Positions 14,789-23,329 are shown, counted from the stretch's first letter. The stretch is 32,344 nt of DNA from Bacteroidales bacterium (GCA_024681565.1 JAILAO010000045.1:1-32344), one strand, 5' to 3'. Translations and numbers: made by a program. Notes: a model not told the origin generated them from the letters alone.

Positions 14789-16006
14789 TTAGTTTTCGAG
14801 TTCAGAAACGATGTGCATGGTATCGCGGGCGATGACCAGCTCCTCGTTGGTCGGGATGAGGGCCACCTTGACGGTAGAATCGGGAGCGGAGATGATGGTC
14901 TCGGAGCTGCGGGCTTCGTCGTTGGCGTCGGCGTCGATCTTGACGCCCATGTAGGAGAGGTTCTCGCAGATGTGGCGGCGCAGGCGGGGATTGTTCTCGC
15001 CGATGCCGGCCGTAAAGACGATGAGGTCCACGCCGTTCATCTCGGCGATATAGGCACCGACGTTCTTGATGGTGTCATAGGTAAGTTTCTTGAGCACGAT
15101 CTTGGCGCGCTGGTCGCCGGCCTTGGCGGCGGCATCCATGTCCCGGAGGTCGGAACTCTTGCCGGACAGGCCGAGGAAACCGCTCTTCTTGTTCATCACC
15201 GTGGTCATCTCGTCCGGAGTGAGGTTCTCCTTCTTCATGATGTACGGAATGATGTTGGCGTCGATGTTGCCGCAGCGGGTGCCCATGATCATGCCCTCGA
15301 GCGGGGTGAAGCCCATGGAGGTATCCACGACCTTGCCGTCCTTGATGGCGGTCACGGAGCTGCCGTTTCCGAGGTGGCAGGTGATGATCTTGGAATGCTC
15401 GAGATCCAGACCGGCCAGCCTGGCGCCGCGCTGGGAGACATATTGATGGGAGGTACCGTGGGCACCGTAGCGGCGGACGCGGTATTTCTCATAATACTCG
15501 TAAGGCAGGGCATACATATAGGCGTACGGCTCCATGGTCTGGTGGAAAGCCGTGTCGAAGGTCACGACCTGCGGCACGTCCGGCAGGACGTGGGAGATGG
15601 CGTCGATACCGAGCAGGTGCGCCGGATTGTGCAGCGGAGCGAAATCGCAGCAGATCTCGATCTTCTTGAGCACGTCTTCATCGACCAGGGTGCTCCCGGA
15701 GAAGAAATCCGCACCCTGCACGATGCGGTGACCGACCGCCTCGATATCATCGAAGCTGGAAAGCACGCCGTGCTCCGGATCTACCAGGGCATCGAGGACG
15801 AGCTTCATGCCGACCTTGTGGTCCGGGATGGGCTGGGTGACGGTATACGGCTCCTTGCCGGTCGGTTTGTGGGTGAGGCAGCCGTCGGGCAGGCCGATTT
15901 TCTCGACCAGGCCCTTGGCCAGAAGGTCATAGACGTCATCGTTCTTCATGTCGAGCAACTGGTACTTCACAGAAGAACTTCCGCAATTGATAACAAGGAT
16001 GATCAT
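14789..16006 (-). CDS. ackA: Acetate kinase
   Basis: Transfers the phosphoryl group of acetyl phosphate to ADP, giving acetate and ATP. The 405-residue length is normal. Both family signatures are visible: the N-terminal VINCGSSSVKYQL (phosphate-binding) and the later FDTAFHQTMEPYAYMYALPY (catalytic Asp). Also present are GTSHQYV, HLGNGSSVTAIKDGK, GFTPLEGMIMGTRCGNID and FTAGIGENNP. The ORF track starts near 16411 through antisense of comEC. The ATG at 16006, giving MIILVINCGSSSVK, is the family start and lies behind a complete promoter. Confidence 0.96.
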   Translation of the reverse strand: MIILVINCGSSSVKYQLLDMKNDDVYDLLAKGLVEKIGLPDGCLTHKPTGKEPYTVTQPIPDHKVGMKLVLDALVDPEHGVLSSFDDIEAVGHRIVQGADFFSGSTLVDEDVLKKIEICCDFAPLHNPAHLLGIDAISHVLPDVPQVVTFDTAFHQTMEPYAYMYALPYEYYEKYRVRRYGAHGTSHQYVSQRGARLAGLDLEHSKIITCHLGNGSSVTAIKDGKVVDTSMGFTPLEGMIMGTRCGNIDANIIPYIMKKENLTPDEMTTVMNKKSGFLGLSGKSSDLRDMDAAAKAGDQRAKIVLKKLTYDTIKNVGAYIAEMNGVDLIVFTAGIGENNPRLRRHICENLSYMGVKIDADANDEARSSETIISAPDSTVKVALIPTNEELVIARDTMHIVSELEN

Positions 16007-16036
16007 ATTTGAATTGGTTATGAATGCTAAATCACG

Positions 16037-16068
16037 CAAATTTAAGAAATAATGCGTATTTTGGCAAA
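16037..16068 (-). promoter_or_regulatory. Promoter of the ackA-pta operon
   Basis: On the minus strand TTTG (16068 to 16065), exactly 20 bases, then TAAATTTG (16044 to 16037). It is a complete -33/-7 pair predicting a leader near 27 nt for ackA. It lies in the divergent gap before comEC, on whose strand a shortened TATTTTG is the only candidate -7 box (16057-16063). Confidence 0.78.
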
Positions 16069-16080
16069 AATTCGATTGAA

Positions 16081-17139
16081 ATGGTCGTGGAGAAGGACAT
16101 CGTGGCGATTTCAATCCCTTTTTCAGCAGGAGTGGTGACGGCGGCGTTATTGCCGCCCGGGAGCGATGCGCTTTGGGCCGTCGCCGGGGGCTCCTGTCTC
16201 GCGGCGGCCGGCCTCCTGTGCCTGGCTTTCCGGCCCGGCGGAAGGACCGGAACGTTTGTCGGGCTATATTTTCTGCTGGGGCTGCTTTGCTCGGCGGGCG
16301 CCGCCGTTTCGTATGCGCCTCCGCCGGAGGCGGAACTGGCCGGGAAAGCCCTCTCCGCCCTGACGTGCAGCATCGAAAACGCAGCTTTTCCCCACGGGAG
16401 TACGACGGCACTGCTCAACGCCCTGCTGACCGGACGGCGCGGAGGACTGGACCGCCCGACCGTCGAAGCCTTCCGGACGGCCGGGGCCTCACACATCCTG
16501 GCCCTGTCCGGACTGCATCTGGGCATCCTCTACGGTATCCTGCAAAAAGGCCTTTCCATCCTGGGGAAAAGCCGGGGAGCCCTGTACCTGCGCAGTGCGG
16601 CCGGCATCGGCGCTTCGGCTTTCTACCTCGCGATGACCGGGGCACCGCCCTCGCTGGTCCGGGCCTTCCTGTTTATCTGCCTGAACGAGGCCGCCCGGCT
16701 CTTCCCGGGAAGAAGACGCCGGCCGCTCAACATCTTCTGCGCGGCACTGACGGTCCAGCTGGCCGTCGCTCCCGCCGTCATCCGCAGTCCCGGTTTCCAG
16801 CTCTCCTACCTCGCCATGCTCGGCATCCTGCTGGTCTATCCCCGCCTGGAAGCGTGGTATCCGCCGGGATCGCGCCGGGACCCGGTCCGGCGGATCTGGA
16901 ACGGCATATCGCTGACCCTCGCCTGCCAGGTTTTCACGGCCCCGCTGGCCTGGATACATTTCCACAGCTTCCCCCGCTATTTTCTGCTGACCAACCTCGG
17001 TGCGCTGCCCCTGACCGAAGCCTTCCTCCTCTGCGCACTGCCCGCCCTGCTGCCAGGTTGTCCCGGGGCAATAAAAAATCTGGCCGATACCCTCGGCCAG
17101 ATCCTGATTTCTTTCTTGAAGACGGTCGCCTCGCTCTAG
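16081..17139 (+). CDS. ComEC/Rec2-type competence domain protein, short form
   Basis: A 352-residue polytopic membrane protein with the ComEC/Rec2 competence domain (PF03772), which in full-length ComEC forms the inner-membrane channel for single-stranded DNA uptake. The signature is TALLNALLTGRRGGLDR, then FRTAGASHILALSGLHLGIL, and SYLAMLGILLVYPRLEAWY. Around nine hydrophobic segments are visible. The usual N-terminal OB domain (DUF4131) and the C-terminal metallo-beta-lactamase domain, which would bring the length to about 700, are absent. The ORF track begins at ATG 16024, but that ATG lies in the ackA promoter region, so I choose the ATG at 16081. The coding end carries a minus-strand terminator (17071-17102), and the stop shares CTAG with the convergent lipoprotein's stop. 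The short form may be natural in Bacteroidales or truncated. Its ability to import DNA is unproven. Confidence 0.8.
   Translation: MVVEKDIVAISIPFSAGVVTAALLPPGSDALWAVAGGSCLAAAGLLCLAFRPGGRTGTFVGLYFLLGLLCSAGAAVSYAPPPEAELAGKALSALTCSIENAAFPHGSTTALLNALLTGRRGGLDRPTVEAFRTAGASHILALSGLHLGILYGILQKGLSILGKSRGALYLRSAAGIGASAFYLAMTGAPPSLVRAFLFICLNEAARLFPGRRRRPLNIFCAALTVQLAVAPAVIRSPGFQLSYLAMLGILLVYPRLEAWYPPGSRRDPVRRIWNGISLTLACQVFTAPLAWIHFHSFPRYFLLTNLGALPLTEAFLLCALPALLPGCPGAIKNLADTLGQILISFLKTVASL
17071..17102 (-). terminator. Terminator of the FISUMP lipoprotein gene inside the comEC coding end
   Basis: A perfect 10-base inverted repeat ATCTGGCCGA / TCGGCCAGAT with a 5-base loop (17078-17102). On the minus strand it is followed by a T-run (TTTTTTATT), the classic rho-independent shape, placed 33 bases after the lipoprotein stop. 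On the plus strand there is no good T-run, so it should work mainly on the minus strand. On the plus strand the same bases encode the ComEC residues NLADTLGQI. Confidence 0.82.
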
Positions 17140-18152
17140 TCCATATCGAGGACGCAGCGCACGGAAGCGGCAAAGCCGGTCTTGGACATTTTGCCGCGGT
17201 AAACGATGTCCTTGCTGTGATAGATATAGCGGCAGATGGCATAATCCCCCTCCTCATCCGCCGTCCAGAACGCAGCATAAGAGTACAGGCCGTCAAAGCT
17301 GTATTCTCCTTCGCCGATGGTGGCATAACCCACCGGCATCACGGAAAGGAAAAAGTCATCCGTAATGGACACTTCGCGCCAGTATTCCCACATCTTGGTA
17401 CCGTTGAAATACAGGTCCGCCATCACCTTGCCCGCCAGGCCGTGCAGGTCCTTGCCGGGCTCTGCACCCGTCATCATGGCCGTCCATTCCGCATCGGCAG
17501 GCAGGTGCCAGCCCTCCGGGCAGGCGTTTTTCGCTTCTTCCCAGGTATAATAGCGGCCGAAAACGTCCGTCATCGCCTCGCAGAGATGGTACGGCCTGCC
17601 GGCCCCCGTCCAGGCCAGGTTCTGGCGCATCCACATCTTGTCGCCGATCTCGGTGACGTAGTAGCTGCGCAGGTCCCGCAGGTCCACGAACGGAATCGGG
17701 GAATGCCTGGTGTCGAATTTGGTGATGGAAGCGTTCCCGCCGACACCGGGACGCACGATGGTAAAGGGACCGTAGGCAGAAGTTCCGTAATAGGGTGCAT
17801 CCTCAGCCGTGAAGGCAGAGAAAACAAGGGTCTGGCTCGCCGTCTTGTTGGCGGCCGTGAACGTATAGTAATGCTTCTTGATCACGCCGTCGGCCGTCAC
17901 CAGCGTATCGGGCTCGCCGGTATCCGGATCGACAAAGCGGTAGCCGATGGTGCCGCCGTCCGCACGCGAGACCGTCATCATCGTATCGATCATGAAAGTC
18001 TTGGTGAATCCCGGCTCGACATACTCCGGCAGCGAAAGGTGGAGGGTCCCGGTCAGGGAATCATATTCCGTTTCTTCTTCCTTCTTGCACCCGGCCAGCA
18101 ACACGAAACCGACGGCCAGGACAGCCGGAACAAGCCATTTATATAAGTTCAT
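17136..18152 (-). CDS. FISUMP-domain lipoprotein
   Basis: A 338-residue exported protein. The signal MNLYKWLVPAVLAVGFVLLAGC carries a clear lipobox (LLAGC, Cys near residue 22), so it should be lipid-anchored in the envelope. The C-terminal half is a FISUMP domain (Fibrobacter succinogenes major paralogous domain): EIGDKMWMRQNLAW, GRYYTWEEAKNACPEGWHLP, AAFWTADEEGDYA and a final FAASVRCV. The N-terminal half (about 30-165) is a separate, unrecognised surface-type domain. The ORF track begins at 18185. The ATG at 18152 gives the proper signal peptide. Ligand and role are unknown. A CATATTTG element (18180-18173) could be a weakened -7 box. Its stop overlaps that of comEC by 4 bases. Confidence 0.82.
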   Translation of the reverse strand: MNLYKWLVPAVLAVGFVLLAGCKKEEETEYDSLTGTLHLSLPEYVEPGFTKTFMIDTMMTVSRADGGTIGYRFVDPDTGEPDTLVTADGVIKKHYYTFTAANKTASQTLVFSAFTAEDAPYYGTSAYGPFTIVRPGVGGNASITKFDTRHSPIPFVDLRDLRSYYVTEIGDKMWMRQNLAWTGAGRPYHLCEAMTDVFGRYYTWEEAKNACPEGWHLPADAEWTAMMTGAEPGKDLHGLAGKVMADLYFNGTKMWEYWREVSITDDFFLSVMPVGYATIGEGEYSFDGLYSYAAFWTADEEGDYAICRYIYHSKDIVYRGKMSKTGFAASVRCVLDMD

Positions 18153-18203
18153 ATTTTCCACTTTACAATTTGCAAATATGCGCATTTTTGCGCGAAAAAC
18201 CGC

Positions 18204-18211
18204 TAACTTTG
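18204..18211 (+). promoter_or_regulatory. -7 box of apbE
   Basis: TAACTTTG fits TAnnTTTG and lies 21 bases before the ATG at 18233. There is no clear TTTG at the expected -33 position. It helps choose that ATG over the upstream one used by the ORF track at 18170. Confidence 0.6.
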
Positions 18212-18232
18212 TACAAATACTTTGCCGAAGTG

Positions 18233-19183
18233 ATGAACTGCAAACTTTTTCCTACGATTCTGATCTGCCTTTGTTTCCTGTCCGCCTGCCGGCAGGGCGG
18301 ATATGCCGTTTTCAGCGGCTACGCCCAGGGAGGAGTCTATACGGTCAAGGCGGACCTGACCGGCGTCTCCACGCCCAAAGAGGAAATCGGGGCCGCGATC
18401 GATTCCCTGCTCGTCGCCATTGATTTCAGCCTGTCCGGCTACAACAAGAATTCCCTGCTGAGCCGCTACAATGCAGGAGAGGACATCGTACCGGACCGGT
18501 ATTTCCAGGAAATCCGCGCCCTCTCGGAACGATACAAGGCAGAGACCGGAGGAGCCTTCAACGTAGCGGCCGCTCCCCTCTTCGACATCTGGGGCTTCGG
18601 GTTCACGACCGACAGCCTTCCGGACCCCGGACGCGTATCGGCTGCGCTGGCCGCCTGCGAATCGGAGAAAGAATTGAATTTCAACGCGATCGCCCAAGGT
18701 TATACCTGCGACGTAGTCGCCGGATACCTCCACTCGCTCGGCATCCACGACATGCTGGTGGACATCGGTGAAATCTATTGCGAAGGACTCAACCCCGCCG
18801 GGAAAGGCTGGACCATCGGCGTGGACAACCCCACGGACGGCAACGATACCCCCGGACAGGACATCAACGGCATCTGGCAGTCGGACGGCGGAGCCTGCGG
18901 CATCGTCACTTCCGGCAACTACCGGAAATTCTATATCAAGGACGGCAGGAAATACGCGCATACCATCGATCCCCGGACCGGTTATCCGGTTACGCATGAT
19001 CTGCTGAGTGCAACCATCGTCGCACCGACCGGAGCCGAAGCAGACGCCCTTGCAACCGCCTGTATGGTCATCGGACCGGAACAGGCGCGCGAACTGATCG
19101 AGTCCAGGCCGGACATCGAGGGATACCTGATCATGGCCGGCGGGACCTGGATGTCCGAAGGTTTTGCGGCTCAGGCAAGATAA
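18233..19183 (+). CDS. apbE: FAD:protein FMN transferase (ApbE), lipoprotein form
   Basis: ApbE attaches FMN covalently to Thr/Ser of target flavoproteins such as Rnf and Nqr subunits on the periplasmic side, using FAD and Mg2+. The 316-residue product starts with a lipoprotein signal, MNCKLFPTILICLCFLSAC (Cys near residue 19). Family landmarks are ETGGAFNVAAAPLFDIWGFG, NFNAIAQGYTCDVVAGYL (the flavin-binding region), VDIGEIYCEGL, TSGNYRKFY, AHTIDPRTGYPV and the metal-binding ATACMVIGPEQA. The first part of the transferase motif reads NAIAQGY where many have GGIAKGY. No partner flavoprotein gene lies in this window, so the target here is unknown. Confidence 0.92.
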   Translation: MNCKLFPTILICLCFLSACRQGGYAVFSGYAQGGVYTVKADLTGVSTPKEEIGAAIDSLLVAIDFSLSGYNKNSLLSRYNAGEDIVPDRYFQEIRALSERYKAETGGAFNVAAAPLFDIWGFGFTTDSLPDPGRVSAALAACESEKELNFNAIAQGYTCDVVAGYLHSLGIHDMLVDIGEIYCEGLNPAGKGWTIGVDNPTDGNDTPGQDINGIWQSDGGACGIVTSGNYRKFYIKDGRKYAHTIDPRTGYPVTHDLLSATIVAPTGAEADALATACMVIGPEQARELIESRPDIEGYLIMAGGTWMSEGFAAQAR

Positions 19184-19204
19184 TGGGATTTCCGCGAAAA
19201 ACAC

Positions 19205-19212
19205 TATCTTTG
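19205..19212 (+). promoter_or_regulatory. -7 box of the DUF4290-ftsK operon
   Basis: TATCTTTG fits TAnnTTTG and is 26 bases before the ATG at 19239. No clear -33 element. Confidence 0.6.
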
Positions 19213-19238
19213 TAATTCATCATTCTTCTGATAAGACT

Positions 19239-19913
19239 ATGGATCAAAACGAACTCTCCCATACATTGGATTACAATACTTCCCGGGAACGGCTGGCGAT
19301 GCCCGAATACGGACGCAACGTCCTCAAGATGGTCGAGCAGCTGAAGGCGATCCCCGACAAGGCCAAGCGGACCGAACAGGCCCGCGCCGTGGTCAAGGTC
19401 ATGGAACTGCTTAATCCGCAGGTGCACAGCCAGGACAACTTCGAGCACAAGCTGTGGGACCATCTCTACATGATCGCCGGCTATGACCTGGACGTGGACG
19501 CCCCCTATCCCTGCCCCGTCGCCGAGGAGTTTGCCACGGCCCCCGTCCCCATCCCGATGAAAGGGACCCGGATCAAGGCCTTCCATTACGGACGGAATAT
19601 CGAAAGCATCATCAATCTGCTCTGCGAGCAGCCGGATGGCGAGGTCAAGACCGAAATGATCCGGGCCCTGGCCATCTACATGCGCCAGCAGTATCTGATC
19701 TGGAACAAAGACAGCGTGGCTGACGAGACCATTTTCGCCGACATCGAGAAGATTTCCGACTACCGGCTCAAGATCCCCGAAGGCATCAGCCTCAGCAAGA
19801 TCGCGGGTGACGCCAATTTCTCACGCCCCGGCATGGGGATCAACGTCGGACAGCCCGGCAGCGCCCGGAACCGCGCACACAAGAACTACAAGCGTCCCTT
19901 TAAGAAAAAATGA
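19239..19913 (+). CDS. DUF4290 family protein
   Basis: A 224-residue cytosolic-looking protein of the DUF4290 family, which I know only from Bacteroidota. Recognisable parts are LDYNTSRERLAMPEYGRNV (about 11-29), FEHKLWDHLYMIAGYDLDVD, AFHYGRNIESII and the C-terminal run of basic residues ending KRPFKKK, which may bind nucleic acid (inference). No signal peptide or membrane helix. The gene overlaps ftsK by the ATGA junction, so the two are translationally coupled. The ORF track starts at 19164. The ATG at 19239 fits the -7 box. Function is unknown. Confidence 0.82.
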   Translation: MDQNELSHTLDYNTSRERLAMPEYGRNVLKMVEQLKAIPDKAKRTEQARAVVKVMELLNPQVHSQDNFEHKLWDHLYMIAGYDLDVDAPYPCPVAEEFATAPVPIPMKGTRIKAFHYGRNIESIINLLCEQPDGEVKTEMIRALAIYMRQQYLIWNKDSVADETIFADIEKISDYRLKIPEGISLSKIAGDANFSRPGMGINVGQPGSARNRAHKNYKRPFKKK

Positions 19914-22336
19914 GCATCTGGAAATCCTGGGATGAAGAAGAACGGGCCTCGGCGGTCCGGATCGCGGGGCTTTGTGTCGCCGCGCTGACCTTGTTTATCT
20001 TCATCGCGACCTTTTCCTATCTATTCCACTGGCAGGAGGACATGAGCCTGCTCGGCGACCCCGCCGCCATGCAGGCGGACCGGGCCGTAGGCAATGCCGC
20101 AGGCAAACTGGGTTTCAAGACCGGGTACCTGCTCGTCTGCAACCTGTTCGGACTCGGGAGCTTCTCCCTGCTGATCATCCTCACCGCCATTTCCGTCCGC
20201 CTGCTGGCGCACAACTGGCCCAAATCCCTCGTCAAGACTGCGCTCATCGCCCTGTTCGGCGCCTTCATCTCATCGCTGGTGCTGGCTTATATCGGCAAAC
20301 TGGCCGGACTGGACACCCTGTTCGGCGGCGGACTCGGCGGACGCTGCGGCTCGGCCGTGGTCAACTGGGCCGGCAACCTGTTCGGGCCGGTCGTCACCGG
20401 TCTGTTCATCATCATCCTCATCGCCGCCTTCCTTTTCTTCGCCTCCAAGCGCTTCAACCGCTGGTTCTCCTCGATCGGCCGGAAAAAGGACAAGGACGGG
20501 GATCCCGGAACCGATGTTCCCGAAACCCCGGAATCGCCCGACCCCGCCGGAGAGCCTGATCCCCTGGAGGCGGATCCGGATGACGGGCTGTTCCTGCCGG
20601 ACGAAGTCGAGCCCGTGACGGAAACGGAAGTGGAGACGCCGGCCGTCGCCGTCGACAAGGAAACGGCTCCGGAAGCCGGTAAAGCCGCCGCGGAAGAGGG
20701 GAATTTCACCATCGTCGAGGACAACGGGCTGGAATCCGAAAACGTGGCCGACCTCAAGCCCATCGACAACCGCCTGGACCCGCCGGACGGCCTGCCCAAA
20801 TACCAGTTCCCGAAGCTGGACCTGCTTGAGAGCTATTCCAGCGGACGGCGCGAGGTCTCCACGGAGGAGCTCACCCGCAACAACAACAAGATCCGCGCGG
20901 CCCTGGCCAACTACAAGATCCAGGTCAACGACGTCAAGGCCATTGTCGGCCCGACCGTGACCCTCTATAAAGTCTATCCCGCTCCGGGCGTCAAGATCGC
21001 CGACATCAAAAAACTGCAGGAGGACATCGCCCTCTCGCTCAACGCCAAGGGCGTCCGCGTCGTAACGCTGTCCGACTCCGTCGGCATCGAAGTCGCCAAC
21101 GACTATTCGTCCATCGTGCCGCTGAAGGCACTGCTCAACGACGATGCCTTCCGCAACAGCAAGGCCGACCTGCCCGTCGCCATCGGATATACGATCACGC
21201 AGAAAGTCCGCGTCTTCGACCTGGCGGACGCCCCGCACCTGCTCGTCGCCGGCGCCACGAAGCAGGGCAAATCCGTGGGCCTCAACGTCATCGTTTCCTC
21301 ACTGCTCTTCAGCAAGCATCCCTCTGAACTGAAGTTCGTGTTCATCGATCCGAAGATGGTCGAATTCTCCGCCTACGGCCAGCTGCTCAAGCACTATCTC
21401 GCCGTCCTGCCGGATGCCGCGGACGACGAAGACGAACGCAACAGCGCCATCGTCAAGAAACCGAAGGACGCCGAGAAGATCCTCCGCTCGCTGTGTACGG
21501 AAATGGACGACCGCTACGAACTGCTCAGCAAAGCCGGGGTCAACAAGGTTACCCTCTACAACGAGAAATACAAGGAGCGCAAGCTCCGGCCGGACAAAGG
21601 ACACCGCTATCTGCCGTTCATCGTCGTGGTGGTGGACGAATATGCCGACCTCACCATGACCACGGGGGCGTCTCCGGACGCACGTGCCGCCAGCCGCAGC
21701 ATCACCAACTCCATCATCCGGCTGGCCCAGAAAGGCCGTGCCGCCGGCCTGCATGTCATCCTCGCCACCCAGCGTCCGTCCGTGGACGTGATTTCGGGTA
21801 TCATCAAGAGCAACTTCCCGATGCGCATCGCATTCCGCGTGGCATCCCGCGTGGACTCCACGACCATCCTCGACGCCCCCGGCGCCGAGAAACTCATCGG
21901 CCGCGGCGACATGCTGTTCTCCGCCGGCATCGAGTCGGAACGCATCCAGTGCGGTTATATCGATGGCAAGGAAATCGATGCGGTCACGGCCTTCATCGGC
22001 GACCAGACCGGCTATGGCCGCTGCTACAACACGCCATATTATCTTCCCTCACCCGAAGAAGCGGGACCGGAAGGCGGCGAAGGCGGCATGGTCGATATGA
22101 GCAAGGTGGACGACCGCTTCGAAGAGGCCGCCAAGATGGTGGTCGTCAGCCAGCGCGGTTCCACTTCCGACCTGCAGCGCAAACTGGGCATGGGCTATGC
22201 CAAGGCCGGGCGTGTGATGGACCAGCTCGAGGCGGCCGGGATCGTCGGACCGCAGGAAGGGTCGAAGCCGCGCCAGGTTCTCGTCCCCGACCTCAACACC
22301 CTGCAGCCCATCCTCGATGCATTCCTGCACCGTTGA
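19910..22336 (+). CDS. ftsK: DNA translocase FtsK
   Basis: FtsK couples chromosome segregation to division, pumping DNA at the septum and aligning the dif sites. The 808-residue protein has four membrane segments in the first 185 residues, an acidic Pro/Glu-rich linker (about 190-290), the RecA-like motor with Walker A GATKQGKS (near 448) and Walker B VVVVDEYAD (near 571), plus LATQRPSVDVISGIIK and FRVASRVDSTTILD. The C-terminal gamma domain (about 740-808) is a winged helix, ending LGMGYAKAGRVMDQLEAAGI and a PRQVLV-type finish, which should read KOPS sequences. The Walker A carries Lys where many FtsK proteins have Gly (GATGQGKS), still within GxxxxGKS. The gene overlaps the DUF4290 gene and is closed by a strong hairpin. 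Confidence 0.95.
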   Translation: MSIWKSWDEEERASAVRIAGLCVAALTLFIFIATFSYLFHWQEDMSLLGDPAAMQADRAVGNAAGKLGFKTGYLLVCNLFGLGSFSLLIILTAISVRLLAHNWPKSLVKTALIALFGAFISSLVLAYIGKLAGLDTLFGGGLGGRCGSAVVNWAGNLFGPVVTGLFIIILIAAFLFFASKRFNRWFSSIGRKKDKDGDPGTDVPETPESPDPAGEPDPLEADPDDGLFLPDEVEPVTETEVETPAVAVDKETAPEAGKAAAEEGNFTIVEDNGLESENVADLKPIDNRLDPPDGLPKYQFPKLDLLESYSSGRREVSTEELTRNNNKIRAALANYKIQVNDVKAIVGPTVTLYKVYPAPGVKIADIKKLQEDIALSLNAKGVRVVTLSDSVGIEVANDYSSIVPLKALLNDDAFRNSKADLPVAIGYTITQKVRVFDLADAPHLLVAGATKQGKSVGLNVIVSSLLFSKHPSELKFVFIDPKMVEFSAYGQLLKHYLAVLPDAADDEDERNSAIVKKPKDAEKILRSLCTEMDDRYELLSKAGVNKVTLYNEKYKERKLRPDKGHRYLPFIVVVVDEYADLTMTTGASPDARAASRSITNSIIRLAQKGRAAGLHVILATQRPSVDVISGIIKSNFPMRIAFRVASRVDSTTILDAPGAEKLIGRGDMLFSAGIESERIQCGYIDGKEIDAVTAFIGDQTGYGRCYNTPYYLPSPEEAGPEGGEGGMVDMSKVDDRFEEAAKMVVVSQRGSTSDLQRKLGMGYAKAGRVMDQLEAAGIVGPQEGSKPRQVLVPDLNTLQPILDAFLHR

Positions 22337-22356
22337 CGGGGCCCTTCCAGGAACGG

Positions 22357-22387
22357 AAAGGCCTTCGGATGATTCCGAAGGCCTTTT
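22357..22387. terminator. Hairpin between ftsK and the lytic transglycosylase gene
   Basis: AAAGGCCTTCGGA (22357-22369) pairs perfectly with TCCGAAGGCCTTT (22374-22386) through a TGAT loop, with a short T-run on the plus side (TTTTCG). It serves ftsK and, since the minus side has only three Ts, perhaps weakly the convergent transglycosylase. Confidence 0.8.
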
Positions 22388-22405
22388 CGTATCTGTCCGG
22401 GACGC

Positions 22406-23293
22406 CTACTGCGGATATTCCGAGGTCGGGATGATGATCTTGTAGGTCTTGCCCGCCTTGTTGGTCAGCTTGTCGCTGCGCAGCCAGAGGTTGGCTTCCT
22501 TGACATGGAAATAACTGGACCCGTGCTCCCCGGCAAAGTCCGTCAGGTTCGGAATCGCTTCGCTGACCGTAACGGTTTCCCTGGGGGGAAGGTAAGGGTA
22601 GCGCTCCCGGACATCGAAGCCGAACGCTTCCGGATGTTCGAAAAAGTATTTGGCCGTCAGGATGCGGAACATGTAACGGGACGTCTCCGTGACCAGATAG
22701 AGGTCCATCGCCCGGTCCTGCCGCTGCGCCTCGATCCGGCGGGAGATTCCGCCCTGCCCGGCATTGTAGCTGGCCGCAACGGTCATCCAGTCCCCGAATT
22801 TGGCATATGCTTCCTTGAGGTACTTGCAAGCGGCCTCGGTCGCCTTCTCGATATTGTAACGCTCATCCACCTCATCGTTCACTTCCAGCCCGTAGGAGCG
22901 GCCCGTCGCCCGCATGAACTGCCACAGGCCCGCAGCACCCGCCGTGGACACGGCTTTGGGATCCAGGTTGCTCTCGATGGCCATCAGGTATTTGAGGTCC
23001 TCGGGAACGCCGTTCTTCTGCAGGATGGGAACCACCTGCGCAAAGATGCGTTCGGAACGCTTGAGCATCAGGACCGAATTGGTGTGGCCATAGGTGAATG
23101 CGATCATCTCGCGGTCCATCCTTTCATACAGGTCGGGACGGTCGAAACGGTAGGTCTGACCGGCGAAATCGATATACTCAGGGACTTGGGGAGACTGGAA
23201 ATGGACGGATTCGGGCACATAAACCACCTGGGAGCGGGCAGGGACAGCCATACAGCAGGCAGCGAGCAACAAAATTACTAACGGTTTGTTCAT
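22406..23293 (-). CDS. Lytic transglycosylase with SLT domain (MltD-like, no LysM seen)
   Basis: Cleaves peptidoglycan between MurNAc and GlcNAc, forming 1,6-anhydro ends, in the periplasm. The 295-residue protein has the signal peptide MNKPLVILLLAACCMAVPARS and a central SLT domain (about 85-220) with catalytic Glu in YLMAIESNLDPKAVS (about residue 107), followed by GAAGLWQFMRATGRSYGL and SYNAGQGG. Family 1-type goose-lysozyme-like layout is seen. The C-terminal part (220-295) has no clear LysM. The Met at 23293 is chosen since it yields the signal. A promoter (TTTG, 20 bases, CATCTTTG) lies so close that the transcript would start within about 1-2 bases of this ATG. It is last in the alr-to-mlt run, 36 bases after the LolA-like gene. 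Confidence 0.9.
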   Translation of the reverse strand: MNKPLVILLLAACCMAVPARSQVVYVPESVHFQSPQVPEYIDFAGQTYRFDRPDLYERMDREMIAFTYGHTNSVLMLKRSERIFAQVVPILQKNGVPEDLKYLMAIESNLDPKAVSTAGAAGLWQFMRATGRSYGLEVNDEVDERYNIEKATEAACKYLKEAYAKFGDWMTVAASYNAGQGGISRRIEAQRQDRAMDLYLVTETSRYMFRILTAKYFFEHPEAFGFDVRERYPYLPPRETVTVSEAIPNLTDFAGEHGSSYFHVKEANLWLRSDKLTNKAGKTYKIIIPTSEYPQ

Positions 23294-23297
23294 GGCA

Positions 23298-23329
23298 CAA
23301 AGATGCAAAAAAACTTGTATCCCCGCAAA
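23298..23329 (-). promoter_or_regulatory. Probable promoter of the transglycosylase, in the lolA-like/mlt gap
   Basis: Minus strand TTTG (23329 to 23326), exactly 20 bases, then CATCTTTG (23305 to 23298). The -7 box departs from TAnnTTTG by one base (C for T) but the -33 spacing is exact. It is only 4 bases from the ATG at 23293, predicting an essentially leaderless mRNA. This might be an internal operon promoter. Confidence 0.6.

Noticed and set aside
13574-16012. 812-codon plus-strand frame opposite pta and ackA
   Set aside because: Shadow of two clear enzymes. No start signal and no recognisable domain.
16024-16080. Upstream ATG for comEC at 16024
   Set aside because: It falls inside the divergent ackA promoter, and the added residues look random. 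The ATG at 16081 gives a membrane-protein start.
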